Below are positions 34,653 to 44,134 of a stretch of DNA of 64,000 bases, one piece after another. A program made the translations under genes and the position numbers. A model generated the notes under the pieces. That model ran no database searches, had not been told where the DNA came from, and saw only the letters and a program-made list of their open reading frames with translations. Position 1 is the first letter of the stretch. Each line of letters starts with the position of its first letter. Source of the stretch: JAJPGZ01 sp038229295 (GTDB taxonomy: Bacteria > Verrucomicrobiota > Verrucomicrobiia > Chthoniobacterales > UBA10450); the NCBI GenBank assembly GCA_038229295.1, contig JBBROO010000002.1, forward strand, positions 62,001 to 126,000, in the 5' to 3' direction.

Positions 34653-37208
34653 ATGGTCAAAGACGTTTCGCCTTCGATCGACGTGAGAGATGCGGCAAAT
34701 TCGCGCATTCGCGCCGTCGCGAAATTCTTTTTCGAAGGCGATCGGAAGTTTTTCGTTAAGGGCGTCACTTACGGGCCGTTTAAGCCGGATGCGGACGGAC
34801 ATTATCTCGGCCGGCCCGAACAAGTAGATGTCGATCTTGCATTGATGCGGCAGATCGGCATCAATCTCGTCCGCGTTTATCACGCACCGCCGCGCTGGTT
34901 TCTCGATCGTTGCGCGACGTCCGGAGTGCGTGTGTTAGTGACTTTGCCGTGGGCCAAACACGTCGAGTTCTTGCGCGAACGCAAAGCGCGTGAAGCCATC
35001 ATCGAAGCGCTCGAGAAAACGGTGAAGGCCGGTGCCGGTCATCCGGCGATCTTCGGTTATCTCGTCGGCAACGAAATCTCGAGCACGATGGTGCGCTGGT
35101 TAGGCGTGCGCCGCGTCACCGAATTCGTCGAGCAGTTGATTCGCATCGGGCGCGCGATTGATCCCGACGTTCTCTATTCCTACGCGACCTATCCGCCGAC
35201 CGAATATTTGCTGCCGCAGAATGTCGATTTCTTCTGCTTCAATGTTTATCTGCACAATCAGCGCGACTTCGAGCGTTACCTGCTGCGCCTGCAAAATCTG
35301 ACCGAAGAGCGGCCGCTCATTCTCGGCGAGTTTGGTATGGACACGATCCGCCATTCGCAGGACGAGCAAGCGGAGATGCTGAGCTGGCACACCGACAGTG
35401 TGGTGCATTGCGGATTAGCCGGGACAATTTTTTTCGCGTGGACGGACGAATGGTTCACCGGCGAACAGGAAATCACCGATTGGGCATTCGGCATCGTCAC
35501 GCAAGATCGACAACCCAAAAAAGCGTTCCATGCCTTGCGCGATAAACTTGGCCAGGACGACGCCGCGTTGCCGCATCGACCGCTTCCGAAGACGCCATTC
35601 GTTTCCGTGATCGTCTGTTCCTACAACGGCGCGCCGACGCTGGCCGCGTGTCTGGAGTCGTTAGGCAAACTCAACTATCCCGATTACGAAGTCATTCTCG
35701 TCGATGATGGCTCGACCGATAACACGCACGAGGTCGCCGAGAAATTCCCGAGCGTCCGCTACATCCATCAAAAAAACCACGGGCTCAGTCACGCGCGCAA
35801 TACCGGCGCCGCCGCGGCCAAAGGCGAAGTGTTCGCTTACACCGACTCCGATTGCATGGCCGATGTCGATTGGCTGTATTATTTAATCGGCACACTCGTT
35901 AGCGGCGAATACGCCGGTGTCGGCGGGCCGAACATCCCGCCGCCGGCGCAGGATTGGATTCAAGCGTGCGTCGCCGCCGCGCCGGGAGGTCCGAGTCATG
36001 TGCTACTCACCGACATCGTGGCCGAGCACATCCCGGGTTGTAACATGGCGTTCTATCGCTGGGCTTTTGAAAACGTCGGCGGGTTCGATCCCGAATATCA
36101 CAAGGCGGGCGACGATGTCGATTTTTGCTGGCGTGTGCAACAGTCCGGCAACGTCATCGCGTTCAGTCCCACGGCCGTCGTGTTTCATCACCGGCGTTTC
36201 ACGCTGCGCGCGTTCCTGAGACAACAGGAAGGTTACGGCGAAGCCGAATCGCTTTTGCGTTTCAAGCATCTCGTTTTTTTCGGGCCGACCGGCACGGCCA
36301 AATGGCGCGGGCAAATTTATGGCGAGCCGCGCTTCAATTGGTTCCTGAATCGGCCCATCGTCTATCACGGAATTTTTGGCGAAGGATTTTTCCAATCAAT
36401 TTATCCGACGCCGCAATCGGAAGTCGCCGCCTACCTGAGCAGCATCGAATGGTTCGCCCTAACGATCTTCCTTTTCGGTCTCGGCATCTTTTTGCCCGCG
36501 CTCCGCATTCTTCCGTACCTCATGCTCGGCGGAAAACTTTGCGTCGCGCTTTCTTATATGGTGCGCGCGCGGATCGAGCCGCGCTACGACACCGTGCATG
36601 CGCGTTTGCTCGTGATGATGCTCGCCTTCGTGCAACCGCTCGTGCGCGGGTTCTCCCGCTACTTCACCTGGCTCCAATTCAAACGCACGCCGCGCAGCGT
36701 CATTGCCACGCACGAGAAATTACCGCCCGAATTTATTCGCAGCGCGCGGCGGCGAATTTATTGGAGCGAAGACGGGAAAGATCGACATCATCTCCTCGGG
36801 CAAATCTTCCAGCTGCTCGAAGAAGAAGGCTGGCGCTACTCCACCGACACCGGGTGGAATGAGTGGGACATCCAGATCTACGGAAATTTCTGGTGGAGCG
36901 TCGTTTTGCAAAGCGTCACCGAATATCACGGCGGCCCAAAATGCCTAACAAGGATGCGGCTGAGTTACCGCTTCGTCCCCACCACGGTCATTTTTAATCT
37001 CTGCGCGCTGAGTTTGATCATTTATCATCAGCTCAACATCTCGCATGTCGATCTTCGGGTAATCATCCCGTACGCTTTGTTCCTCGGTTTCTTGGCCACA
37101 CGCGCGCGCGCGTTGAAAAAACGCGTGGGCGAGCTTGTCGATCTTGCAGCATATCGCGCCGGCTTGCAGCGCATCACGCCAGACCGAGCTGCTTCATCGC
37201 CGCGCTGA
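34653..37208 (+). CDS. Glycosidase-like / GT2 glycosyltransferase fusion protein
   Basis: 851 aa, with two enzymes in one chain. Residues about 20-305 resemble a GH2/GH5-type TIM barrel: VKGVTYGPF, LVGNEISS with the acid/base Glu, and LILGEFGMD with the expected nucleophile Glu. From about 320 a GT2 domain begins: VSVIVCSYNGAPTL, LVDDGSTDNT, YTDSDCM (DxD) and HKAGDDVDFCWRVQ. The C-terminal 280 residues contain two to three membrane helices and a soluble tail. It may trim and extend, or bind and extend, the same surface glycan. It contains three copies of the 10-mer plus one complement pair; the 3' end overlaps rluD by 35 bases. Confidence 0.85.
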   Translation: MVKDVSPSIDVRDAANSRIRAVAKFFFEGDRKFFVKGVTYGPFKPDADGHYLGRPEQVDVDLALMRQIGINLVRVYHAPPRWFLDRCATSGVRVLVTLPWAKHVEFLRERKAREAIIEALEKTVKAGAGHPAIFGYLVGNEISSTMVRWLGVRRVTEFVEQLIRIGRAIDPDVLYSYATYPPTEYLLPQNVDFFCFNVYLHNQRDFERYLLRLQNLTEERPLILGEFGMDTIRHSQDEQAEMLSWHTDSVVHCGLAGTIFFAWTDEWFTGEQEITDWAFGIVTQDRQPKKAFHALRDKLGQDDAALPHRPLPKTPFVSVIVCSYNGAPTLAACLESLGKLNYPDYEVILVDDGSTDNTHEVAEKFPSVRYIHQKNHGLSHARNTGAAAAKGEVFAYTDSDCMADVDWLYYLIGTLVSGEYAGVGGPNIPPPAQDWIQACVAAAPGGPSHVLLTDIVAEHIPGCNMAFYRWAFENVGGFDPEYHKAGDDVDFCWRVQQSGNVIAFSPTAVVFHHRRFTLRAFLRQQEGYGEAESLLRFKHLVFFGPTGTAKWRGQIYGEPRFNWFLNRPIVYHGIFGEGFFQSIYPTPQSEVAAYLSSIEWFALTIFLFGLGIFLPALRILPYLMLGGKLCVALSYMVRARIEPRYDTVHARLLVMMLAFVQPLVRGFSRYFTWLQFKRTPRSVIATHEKLPPEFIRSARRRIYWSEDGKDRHHLLGQIFQLLEEEGWRYSTDTGWNEWDIQIYGNFWWSVVLQSVTEYHGGPKCLTRMRLSYRFVPTTVIFNLCALSLIIYHQLNISHVDLRVIIPYALFLGFLATRARALKKRVGELVDLAAYRAGLQRITPDRAASSPR

Positions 37209-38085
37209 AATCTTCCGGCAGCGGAGCGGCAAATGTTTTCCACTCGTTAGTCCGCGGATGATTAAATCCGAGTTTCCACGCGTGCAGCATCTGCCGCGGA
37301 AAATCCTTGCCCGATTTCGGGCCGTAAATCTTATCGCCGAGCACCGGGTGACCGAGATGATGAAGATGCACGCGGATCTGATGCGTGCGGCCGCTATGCA
37401 GTTTGCATTCGACTAACGTGGCTTTCTCGCTCGAACGCTCGACCCGGTATTCTGTTTTAGCAGTGCGACCGCGTTCTTCGCTTACACTCATGCGTTGTCG
37501 ATGGACGCGATGACGACCGATCGACGCTTCAATCGTTCCGCTCGGCTTGCGTAATTTTCCAGCGACGAGCGCGAGATAAATCTTTTCCACCGCGCGCTCG
37601 GCGAACTGGATCGACAACGCGCGATGCGCTTCATCGTTTTTCGCCACCACGATGCAACCGCTCGTTTCTTTATCGAGCCGATGCACAATGCCGGGTCGTT
37701 CTTTGCCGCCGATTCCAGAAAGATTCTTCGAATGATGCAGCAGGGCGTTAACGAGTGTGCCGGCGCTGTGTCCCGCGCCGGGATGAACGACCAGCCCAGC
37801 CGGCTTGTTGATCACGATAAGATCGACATCGTCATACAGAATTTCGAGCGCGATGTCTTCCGGTTGATTGTCGATCTTTTCCGCCGCCGGCTCGCGAAGA
37901 TCGACCACGTCACCTTCGCGCACCACTTCGCGCGGCCGCGCCGGCTCGCCGTTTAGACTAACGAACTGCTTGCGAATTAATTCCTGCAAGCGCGAACGCG
38001 AAAATTGTTTGAGCTCGTTCGCCAAAAAAACATCGAGACGCCGCCGCGCCGATTCTTTCGGCACAATGAGTTGAATGGCTTTCAT
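37174..38085 (-). CDS. rluD: Ribosomal large-subunit pseudouridine synthase D
   Basis: 303 aa from the ATG at 38085 (MKAIQLIVPKESARRRLDVFLANEL); an in-frame upstream extension runs into the divergent kinase gene and is rejected. N-terminal S4 RNA-binding domain, then the catalytic motif GIVHRLDKETSGCIV with the conserved Asp, and RTHQIRVHLHHLGHP. It modifies 23S rRNA helix 69. Divergent from the Ser/Thr kinase with only 35 bases between starts. Confidence 0.95.
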   Translation of the reverse strand: MKAIQLIVPKESARRRLDVFLANELKQFSRSRLQELIRKQFVSLNGEPARPREVVREGDVVDLREPAAEKIDNQPEDIALEILYDDVDLIVINKPAGLVVHPGAGHSAGTLVNALLHHSKNLSGIGGKERPGIVHRLDKETSGCIVVAKNDEAHRALSIQFAERAVEKIYLALVAGKLRKPSGTIEASIGRHRVHRQRMSVSEERGRTAKTEYRVERSSEKATLVECKLHSGRTHQIRVHLHHLGHPVLGDKIYGPKSGKDFPRQMLHAWKLGFNHPRTNEWKTFAAPLPEDFSAAMKQLGLA

Positions 38086-38097
38086 TGCCCTGCCAGT

Positions 38098-38117
38098 TGT
38101 CGATGTTACAATCGACA
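38098..38117. promoter_or_regulatory. Inverted repeat between divergent rluD and kinase starts
   Basis: TGTCGAT-gttaca-ATCGACA is a perfect 7+7 inverted repeat filling most of the 35-bp gap. Each arm equals the first seven bases of the dispersed 10-mer, but facing each other. It could be a shared operator or a chance product of two partial words. Confidence 0.4.
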
Positions 38118-38120
38118 TCG

Positions 38121-40250
38121 ATGGCGGCGACCACACAAACCTGCCCCGCTTGCGGCGCCGTCATCGAAACGACTGCGGCCGAGCCTTTGGCGCGGATTGA
38201 TTGCCCAAAATGCGGCGAGAAAGTTCGGGTCGAGCGTTCGTTTAACAATTTCGTTGTGCTTGAAACGCTCGGCATCGGCGGCATGGGCACGGTTTATAAA
38301 GCGCGGGACACGCTGCTTGACCGCGAGGTCGCGCTGAAATTGTTGCGCGACGATCTCGGCACCGAGATTGATCACGCGTCGCGGCTGCAACAGGAAGCGC
38401 GCGTCGCCGCGTCGATCAATCACCCGAACGTGATTCAGGTTCTTTCTTCGGGAACTGATCACGGAAAATTTTATCTGGTGATGGAATTGGTCGATCGCGG
38501 AAGTCTGGACGACTTGATCGAGGAGAAGAAACGTTTGCCCGAGGAACTTGTGCTCGAAGCCGGCATTCAAGTCGCCAAAGGACTGCGCGCTGCTTACGCG
38601 AAAGGATTGATTCATCGCGATGTCAAACCGGCGAATATTTTGTTCGCCGACGAACACACCGCGAAGATTGGCGACTTCGGTTTGGCCGGCGTGGCCGCGG
38701 AAAAAGCGGAGAACCGCGGAGAAATTTGGGGCACGCCTTATTATGTCGCGCCAGAGCGATTAAACAACGACCCGGAAGATTTTCGCAGCGATATCTACAG
38801 TCTCGGCGCCACGCTTTTTCATGCGCTCGCTGGGACGGCGCCGATCCAGGGAGAAACCAATTCGGCGGTGACGCTGCTCGAACTTAAAAAGCATCCGCTC
38901 GATCTGCGGAAAATTGTGCCGGAGGTTTCCGCCGAAACGGCGCGCGTGTTTGAGCGAATGATCGCGCCGGATCCGGCGAAGCGTTTTGCTTCCTACGATG
39001 AGCTCGTTAGGGAACTGGAGCGCGCCGCGGGAAAGGACGATGTCGATCTTGCTCGCGTCAAAAGAATCCGGCGCATGATTATAGCGGGTGCGGTGGTGTG
39101 CGTCGCGATTGCGGTGGGCTTGAGTTTCTACTTTGTGCAGAAGTCCCGGCAGCAAGCGCGCGCGCTCGTGGCCAGCGCGAAAAGTGCGACCGGAATTCCG
39201 ACGAGCGAACTCGAACGACAGTTCGCCGATGCGCGAAAACAATTAGTCGGCGGCAAACACAACGTCGCGCATGCGTCTTTCGCGCGCATCGCGATCGACG
39301 CGAAGAATCGGCAGCCGTTGTACGATTGGGTGCGATTGAATCAGGGATTGGCGGCATTGGTCGCGCGCGAACCGTCGCAAGCGCAGCAGGCTTTGCAGGA
39401 AGTGGAAAACGCCGGGCAGAATAATTTCGCAAAGGAAGATGTCGATCTTGCGAAATTTTTTGTGGCAACGGCGAAGACGATGTCGGCATCCGGAGTGGTC
39501 GCCGCCAGCAGCAGCACTCTTCGCGCAGATAACTACGAGGCCTTCGCCTTGTTTCCGATCGCGCTCAAAAACATTGCGCAATTGGATGTGACGAACGCGA
39601 CGGCATTGCTCGAGCGATTCGTGAATGCGCAACCGACCGGAAAATTTTCCTGGATCGCGGATTACAAACCGCTCGCGCAAAAATTTCTTGATGATTGTCG
39701 ATCTTACGCGGCGTGGAAAGCGAAGCCGGACACGGATGTGAAATTGAAAATGAAGTCCGCGCTGTCGGAAGATGTTGCTGCCGCCGGAAAAAAATCGGCC
39801 GCGCCGCAAAAGAAAGCGGAGCCGACACGTGCACCTGAACAAAAGAAATCGACGCCGGCGCCGTTGAACAAGAACCAATTGCTGGCGCAATGGAAAAGCA
39901 AATTGATAGACGACCTCAATCGCAACCACTTTGCCGGCGCGATAACGGACATTTCGGGCGTGACTTATAGCGGAATTTCGAGTGCGACTGATCAGACGCT
40001 GACGATGAAGAATCCATACGGAACGGCTGAGTTGTCGTGGGCGAAGTTATCGCCGAAAACGCTTCTCGCCATCGCGCTGTCATTCGTTAAACCAAACGCG
40101 CCCGACGCGGCGGATCGACAATGGCTGTGTGCGGCGTTCGCGAGTGAGACCGGACAAGTTGAGGAAGCGAAGCAATTGGCGGAGGCGGCGGCGAAGTCGA
40201 AGCCGCCATATCAGGAACAAATTTCGCAGCTGCTGCCGGCCGTCCATTAG
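38121..40250 (+). CDS. Membrane Ser/Thr protein kinase with zinc ribbon
   Basis: 709 aa from the ATG at 38121. Residues 8-35: zinc ribbon (CPACG ... CPKCGEK). Protein kinase domain about 40-305 with GIGGMGTVYKA, the VALKLL lysine, HRDVKPANILF and DFGLAG, and APERL. One transmembrane helix near residue 325 (MIIAGAVVCVAIAVGLSFYF). The outer part is helical, TPR-like, with an AAPQKKAEPTRAPEQKK linker. It looks active. Three copies of the 10-mer encode DVDLA, DVDLA and DCRSYA. Confidence 0.93.
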   Translation: MAATTQTCPACGAVIETTAAEPLARIDCPKCGEKVRVERSFNNFVVLETLGIGGMGTVYKARDTLLDREVALKLLRDDLGTEIDHASRLQQEARVAASINHPNVIQVLSSGTDHGKFYLVMELVDRGSLDDLIEEKKRLPEELVLEAGIQVAKGLRAAYAKGLIHRDVKPANILFADEHTAKIGDFGLAGVAAEKAENRGEIWGTPYYVAPERLNNDPEDFRSDIYSLGATLFHALAGTAPIQGETNSAVTLLELKKHPLDLRKIVPEVSAETARVFERMIAPDPAKRFASYDELVRELERAAGKDDVDLARVKRIRRMIIAGAVVCVAIAVGLSFYFVQKSRQQARALVASAKSATGIPTSELERQFADARKQLVGGKHNVAHASFARIAIDAKNRQPLYDWVRLNQGLAALVAREPSQAQQALQEVENAGQNNFAKEDVDLAKFFVATAKTMSASGVVAASSSTLRADNYEAFALFPIALKNIAQLDVTNATALLERFVNAQPTGKFSWIADYKPLAQKFLDDCRSYAAWKAKPDTDVKLKMKSALSEDVAAAGKKSAAPQKKAEPTRAPEQKKSTPAPLNKNQLLAQWKSKLIDDLNRNHFAGAITDISGVTYSGISSATDQTLTMKNPYGTAELSWAKLSPKTLLAIALSFVKPNAPDAADRQWLCAAFASETGQVEEAKQLAEAAAKSKPPYQEQISQLLPAVH

Positions 40251-40288
40251 ATCGACAACTTGGCGCATCTTTTGCTCGTAAACGGAGG

Positions 40289-41176
40289 ATGGCGCGAGGG
40301 TTGATTTTGCTTTTTGTTTTGGCGGCGACGGTGGCCGTGGAGGCGAGGCAGTTACCGCTGACGGTGAAAGATGTAAGCTTGTTGCTGCGCAGTGGTTATT
40401 CGAACGCGAGTGTGATGCAGGAATTATCGCGACGCCATTTCGTGGACAACGTCGATTTCGCGAAAGAGGACTCGTTAGTCAAAGCCGGCGCCTCGAAGGA
40501 GCTCATCGCCGCGCTGAATAGCGGAACGTACGCGCTTCCGCCTGAGCAAAGCGCCGCCGCGCAGCAACAGATTGTCGATCTAACCATACGTCGCGCGGCG
40601 GAAGCGGAGCGTGCCCAAAAATCCGATACGCAATATCAGGCGCAAGTCGCAAGTGAGCGCAGTGCGAAATCGGCGCCCGTGATGATGAAGAATGTGATTC
40701 ACGATGCGACCACGGGCGATCTGGTGCGGGTGCAGGATGGCAACGTCGCCCACATCGAAGGGGACGCGCTCGAGAACAAAAAACTGATCGCGCTTTATTT
40801 TTCGGCGCAATGGTGCGGGCCGTGCAAAAAATTTACGCCGCAGTTAGTTGATTATTACAATCGCGTCGCGCCGCAACATCCCGAGTTCGAGATTGTGTTT
40901 TGCAGCGCCGACCGCTCGGCCGATGCGATGCAGAAATATATGCGCGCGGAAAAAATGCCCTGGCCGGCGATTGAATTTCAGAAACTCGAGGCAAACGAAG
41001 TCATCCGCCGATACGCGGGGAAGGGGATTCCGTGCTTAGTTCTGGTCGATCCGAGCGGTCGCGTGGTTTCAGATTCATATGCCGGCGATAAATATCTCGG
41101 ACCGGAGAAGGTGCTGACGGACATCGACACAATTTTCGCGGCGGTCGCGGCCAAACGCGTCGCCAATATTCCATAG
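40289..41176 (+). CDS. Exported thioredoxin-like (nucleoredoxin/tryparedoxin-type) protein
   Basis: 295 aa with a signal peptide (to about AVEARQ). The first half has a helical region (VSLLLRSGYSNASVMQELSRRHF) seen in other Verrucomicrobiota exported proteins; the second half is a thioredoxin fold with the active site FSAQWCGPCKKFTP and KGIPCLVLVDPSGR (cis-Pro). Probably a periplasmic disulfide-handling protein. Confidence 0.85.
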   Translation: MARGLILLFVLAATVAVEARQLPLTVKDVSLLLRSGYSNASVMQELSRRHFVDNVDFAKEDSLVKAGASKELIAALNSGTYALPPEQSAAAQQQIVDLTIRRAAEAERAQKSDTQYQAQVASERSAKSAPVMMKNVIHDATTGDLVRVQDGNVAHIEGDALENKKLIALYFSAQWCGPCKKFTPQLVDYYNRVAPQHPEFEIVFCSADRSADAMQKYMRAEKMPWPAIEFQKLEANEVIRRYAGKGIPCLVLVDPSGRVVSDSYAGDKYLGPEKVLTDIDTIFAAVAAKRVANIP

Positions 41177-41272
41177 CGGCGGCGGGAAAGTGAACGAATC
41201 GGGCTCGGAGGAGTCAGATCACACTAATCTTTGCGTTGCTAGATTTTCGCGCGACCTTTTGCGTCGCAAAGC

Positions 41273-42865
41273 ATGGAGCAAAACCCACCGCCGTTTCCTT
41301 CTCCGGAAGAATTGAAAACGAAGATCGCGGAGTTCATGAAATCGAACTTCGGCGACCGCGTGCAATTTGCCACGTACACGACTCCGGAAACGGCCGAAGC
41401 GGGGGGCGACGAGAAGCCGGTCAAGATCGACAAGGACGAATTCGTTTTTAATTTTTTGCCGCGCGACATCAAAGCACATCTCGATCGGTTCGTGATCAAG
41501 CAGGATGAAGCGAAAAAGGTTTTGGCGATCGCGGTGTGCGATCATTACAACCACGCGAAATATTTAAATGAGCTGGAGAAGACGGATGCGGCTCGGGCGG
41601 AGGAAACGGAGTACGCGAAACAGAATGTGATTTTGGTTGGGCCGACCGGTGTCGGGAAAACTTATCTCATCAAACACATCGCGGAGCTGATCAAAGTTCC
41701 GTTTGTGAAAGCGGACGCGACTAAGTTTAGCGAGACGGGTTACGTTGGCGGCGATGTCGAAGATTTGGTGCGCGAGCTCGTGCACAAGGCAGATGGAGAT
41801 GTCGATCTTGCGCAGTTCGGGATTATCTATATCGACGAGATCGACAAGATCGCGGCGAGTTCGAACATGACCGGCCGCGATGTCAGCGGACGCGGCGTGC
41901 AGACGACGTTGCTCAAGTTAATGGAAGAAACAGAAGTGCCCGTGCGAAGCATGAACGATCTCCAAGGGCAATTGCAGGCCGCGTTCGAATTCCAAAAGAA
42001 GGGCAAGTCGAAGCGGGACATGATCAACACGCGGCATATTCTTTTTGTCGTGAGTGGCGCGTTCGAGCGCTTGAAGCAACAGGTGTCGCGGCGACTGCAA
42101 CAAAGCCAAATCGGATTCAACGCCGAGCCGGTGCAGGTGATGGATAACGAGCTTTTCCAGCACGTGACGACGCAGGATTTTGTGGAATACGGATTTGAAC
42201 CGGAGTTCATCGGGCGCTTGCCGGTGCGCGTCGTCTGCGAGGAACTGGCGGCCGAGGATCTATATAAGATACTGAAATTTTCGGAGGGGAGTTTGCTGCG
42301 GCAATACGAACGCGCGTTTCGCGCTTACGGCATCGAGATCAGTTTCGACGACGAAGCGCTTGAGCTCATCGCGGCGGCAGCGGCGAAAGAAAAAACGGGC
42401 GCGCGCGGTTTGCTGACGGTGTTCGAGAAGCTGTTTCGCGATTACAAATATTATCTGGCGGGCTCGGGGTTGACGCAGTTGCGAGTGACTGTCGATCTTG
42501 TGCGTGAGCCGAAGCGAGTGCTCGAGCGTTTATTGGCCGATGACCACAAACACGAGGTGCAAAATTTGGAAGCGGGTGCGCGGCAATTCGCTGAAAAATT
42601 CACGAGAGAGCATGGTGTGGAAATTGCGTTTGATGATTCCGCCGTGCAGAGTTTAGTCGAGCGCGCGCAAACGGAACGCATGACGATGGCCGATCTTTGC
42701 GCGCACCTGTTTAAGGATTATCAATTTGGCTTGAGCCTGATCAACAAAAACAGCGGCCGGAAATCATTTCTTCTCGATGCCGTGGCGGTCAACGGGCCGG
42801 ACAAATTTTTGAGCGACATGGTAGTGCAATCTTATTATCCAACCGCGGCGGCGGAAAAGGGGTAG
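41273..42865 (+). CDS. ClpX-like AAA+ ATPase lacking the zinc domain, duplicated C domain
   Basis: 530 aa. The N-terminal zinc-binding domain of ClpX is absent; instead there is a Pro-rich start and a charged region. ATPase core: GPTGVGKTYLIKHI (Walker A), IIYIDEIDKIA (Walker B), GRDVSGRGVQTTLLKLME and FIGRLPVRVV. The usual C-terminal small domain (YGIEISFDDEALELIAAAA...) is followed by a second, similar copy (HGVEIAFDDSAVQSLVERA...), making the protein about 100 aa longer than ClpX. No ClpP is next to it. It is probably an unfoldase variant with its own partners. Confidence 0.85.
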   Translation: MEQNPPPFPSPEELKTKIAEFMKSNFGDRVQFATYTTPETAEAGGDEKPVKIDKDEFVFNFLPRDIKAHLDRFVIKQDEAKKVLAIAVCDHYNHAKYLNELEKTDAARAEETEYAKQNVILVGPTGVGKTYLIKHIAELIKVPFVKADATKFSETGYVGGDVEDLVRELVHKADGDVDLAQFGIIYIDEIDKIAASSNMTGRDVSGRGVQTTLLKLMEETEVPVRSMNDLQGQLQAAFEFQKKGKSKRDMINTRHILFVVSGAFERLKQQVSRRLQQSQIGFNAEPVQVMDNELFQHVTTQDFVEYGFEPEFIGRLPVRVVCEELAAEDLYKILKFSEGSLLRQYERAFRAYGIEISFDDEALELIAAAAAKEKTGARGLLTVFEKLFRDYKYYLAGSGLTQLRVTVDLVREPKRVLERLLADDHKHEVQNLEAGARQFAEKFTREHGVEIAFDDSAVQSLVERAQTERMTMADLCAHLFKDYQFGLSLINKNSGRKSFLLDAVAVNGPDKFLSDMVVQSYYPTAAAEKG

Positions 42866-42871
42866 TTGTCG

Positions 42872-44119
42872 ATGAAACGGTCCGTCGTCGTCAGTGTAGC
42901 CATTGCCATTTTTGTCGCCGCAATCGCGGGAGCGCTGCACGCGACCGGTTTGCTGCTCCGTTTCGAACTGGCGGTGGCGGATCGCATCGGACATTCCGCG
43001 ACGGCAACGCGATTCGTGACGGAGAAGTGGCACTACATCCTCGTCCTGCTACTGGCGTTCGGGGTCGTCTCGATGACGTTGATGACGCTGCGTCGCGGCC
43101 GCATCGCTACGCTTGTCGTTATTCTTTTGGCGGAGTTGATCGGCGTGTCGTGGGTCTGCTCGCTCTATCACACCTTCTTTCAACCGTTGCCGAGCATGCT
43201 CGCGGTCGTGCTCGCGTTTCTCGCTGCTCATGGCTGGGCGTTTGCTTCCACACGCACGCGCTCGCATTTGGCGACGACTTTTTTTGCCGGGCGTTTGTCG
43301 AAGAAGCAAATGCGGCGCATGGTTGAAGGGGAAATTCCGGTCGATATCGGCGCGCGCGTTTGTGAGGTGACGGTGGTCGTCTGCGATATCGCGAACAAAT
43401 ACGACCTGGCTGAGGAATCTGATCCGGCGGAATTTGCGCAAACAACAGCGACGTTTATTCGACGCACGACGGATTTGCTCTTGGAAGCTGATGGTTACAT
43501 TCACGCGGCCGATGGCGAAGGCATTGTGGCGCTCTTCGGATTTCCCGACAGCAGTGGCGAGCACGCGGACAAGGCCGTGCGGGTGACGTTAGGCCTGGTC
43601 GATTCTTTTCGGAAAGCGCGCCAGGGAAACAATGGCGATCTGTTCGGCAAATGCGACGTCCACATGGGGATCAGTTCGGGAACGATCATTGTCGCTCCGC
43701 TGAAAGATGGCGCGCGTCCCAGTCTTTTAACGGTTGGCGAGCCGGTAGAATTGGCGCGGCGTTTCTGCGTGGCCAACCGCTTTTACGGGTCGCGCATTCT
43801 CATCGGTCCGCGGACGTTCGACCTGGCGAGCAAACATATCGTGGCGCGTCCGATTGATTTTCTGAGCGGCGTGAATTCGCAGGAGCGTCACGAAATTTAC
43901 GAGCCGCTGTGGCTCGCGGCGGAAGCGCAACCAGAACACATCGCGCGGCGTGATTCATTTTGGAACGGTGTCGTGCTTTATCGCGAAAAACGCTGGGCCG
44001 AGGCCTACACCGAATTTCAAAAAGCGCGTGGGCCTGATGGCGATGAAGATGCGCCCCTGCAACTTTATCTCCGGCGCCTCGAAGCGCTCGCCTTGCATCT
44101 GACCACGGCGCCGGACTAA
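42872..44119 (+). CDS. Membrane class III nucleotidyl cyclase-like protein, degenerate active site
   Basis: 415 aa from the ATG at 42872. Three N-terminal hydrophobic segments, then a class III cyclase homology domain: VVVCDIANKYDLAEES holds the first metal Asp. The expected K-x-x-G-D region reads HAADGEGIVALFGFP, so the purine-selecting Lys is Ala and the second metal Asp is Glu. The transition-state Asn position (GxxVNxA) reads VGEPVELARR. The protein may therefore bind rather than cyclise nucleotides. The C-terminal 70 residues are helical. It is followed closely by recR. Confidence 0.75.
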   Translation: MKRSVVVSVAIAIFVAAIAGALHATGLLLRFELAVADRIGHSATATRFVTEKWHYILVLLLAFGVVSMTLMTLRRGRIATLVVILLAELIGVSWVCSLYHTFFQPLPSMLAVVLAFLAAHGWAFASTRTRSHLATTFFAGRLSKKQMRRMVEGEIPVDIGARVCEVTVVVCDIANKYDLAEESDPAEFAQTTATFIRRTTDLLLEADGYIHAADGEGIVALFGFPDSSGEHADKAVRVTLGLVDSFRKARQGNNGDLFGKCDVHMGISSGTIIVAPLKDGARPSLLTVGEPVELARRFCVANRFYGSRILIGPRTFDLASKHIVARPIDFLSGVNSQERHEIYEPLWLAAEAQPEHIARRDSFWNGVVLYREKRWAEAYTEFQKARGPDGDEDAPLQLYLRRLEALALHLTTAPD

Positions 44120-44134
44120 CGAGCGCGGTAACCC

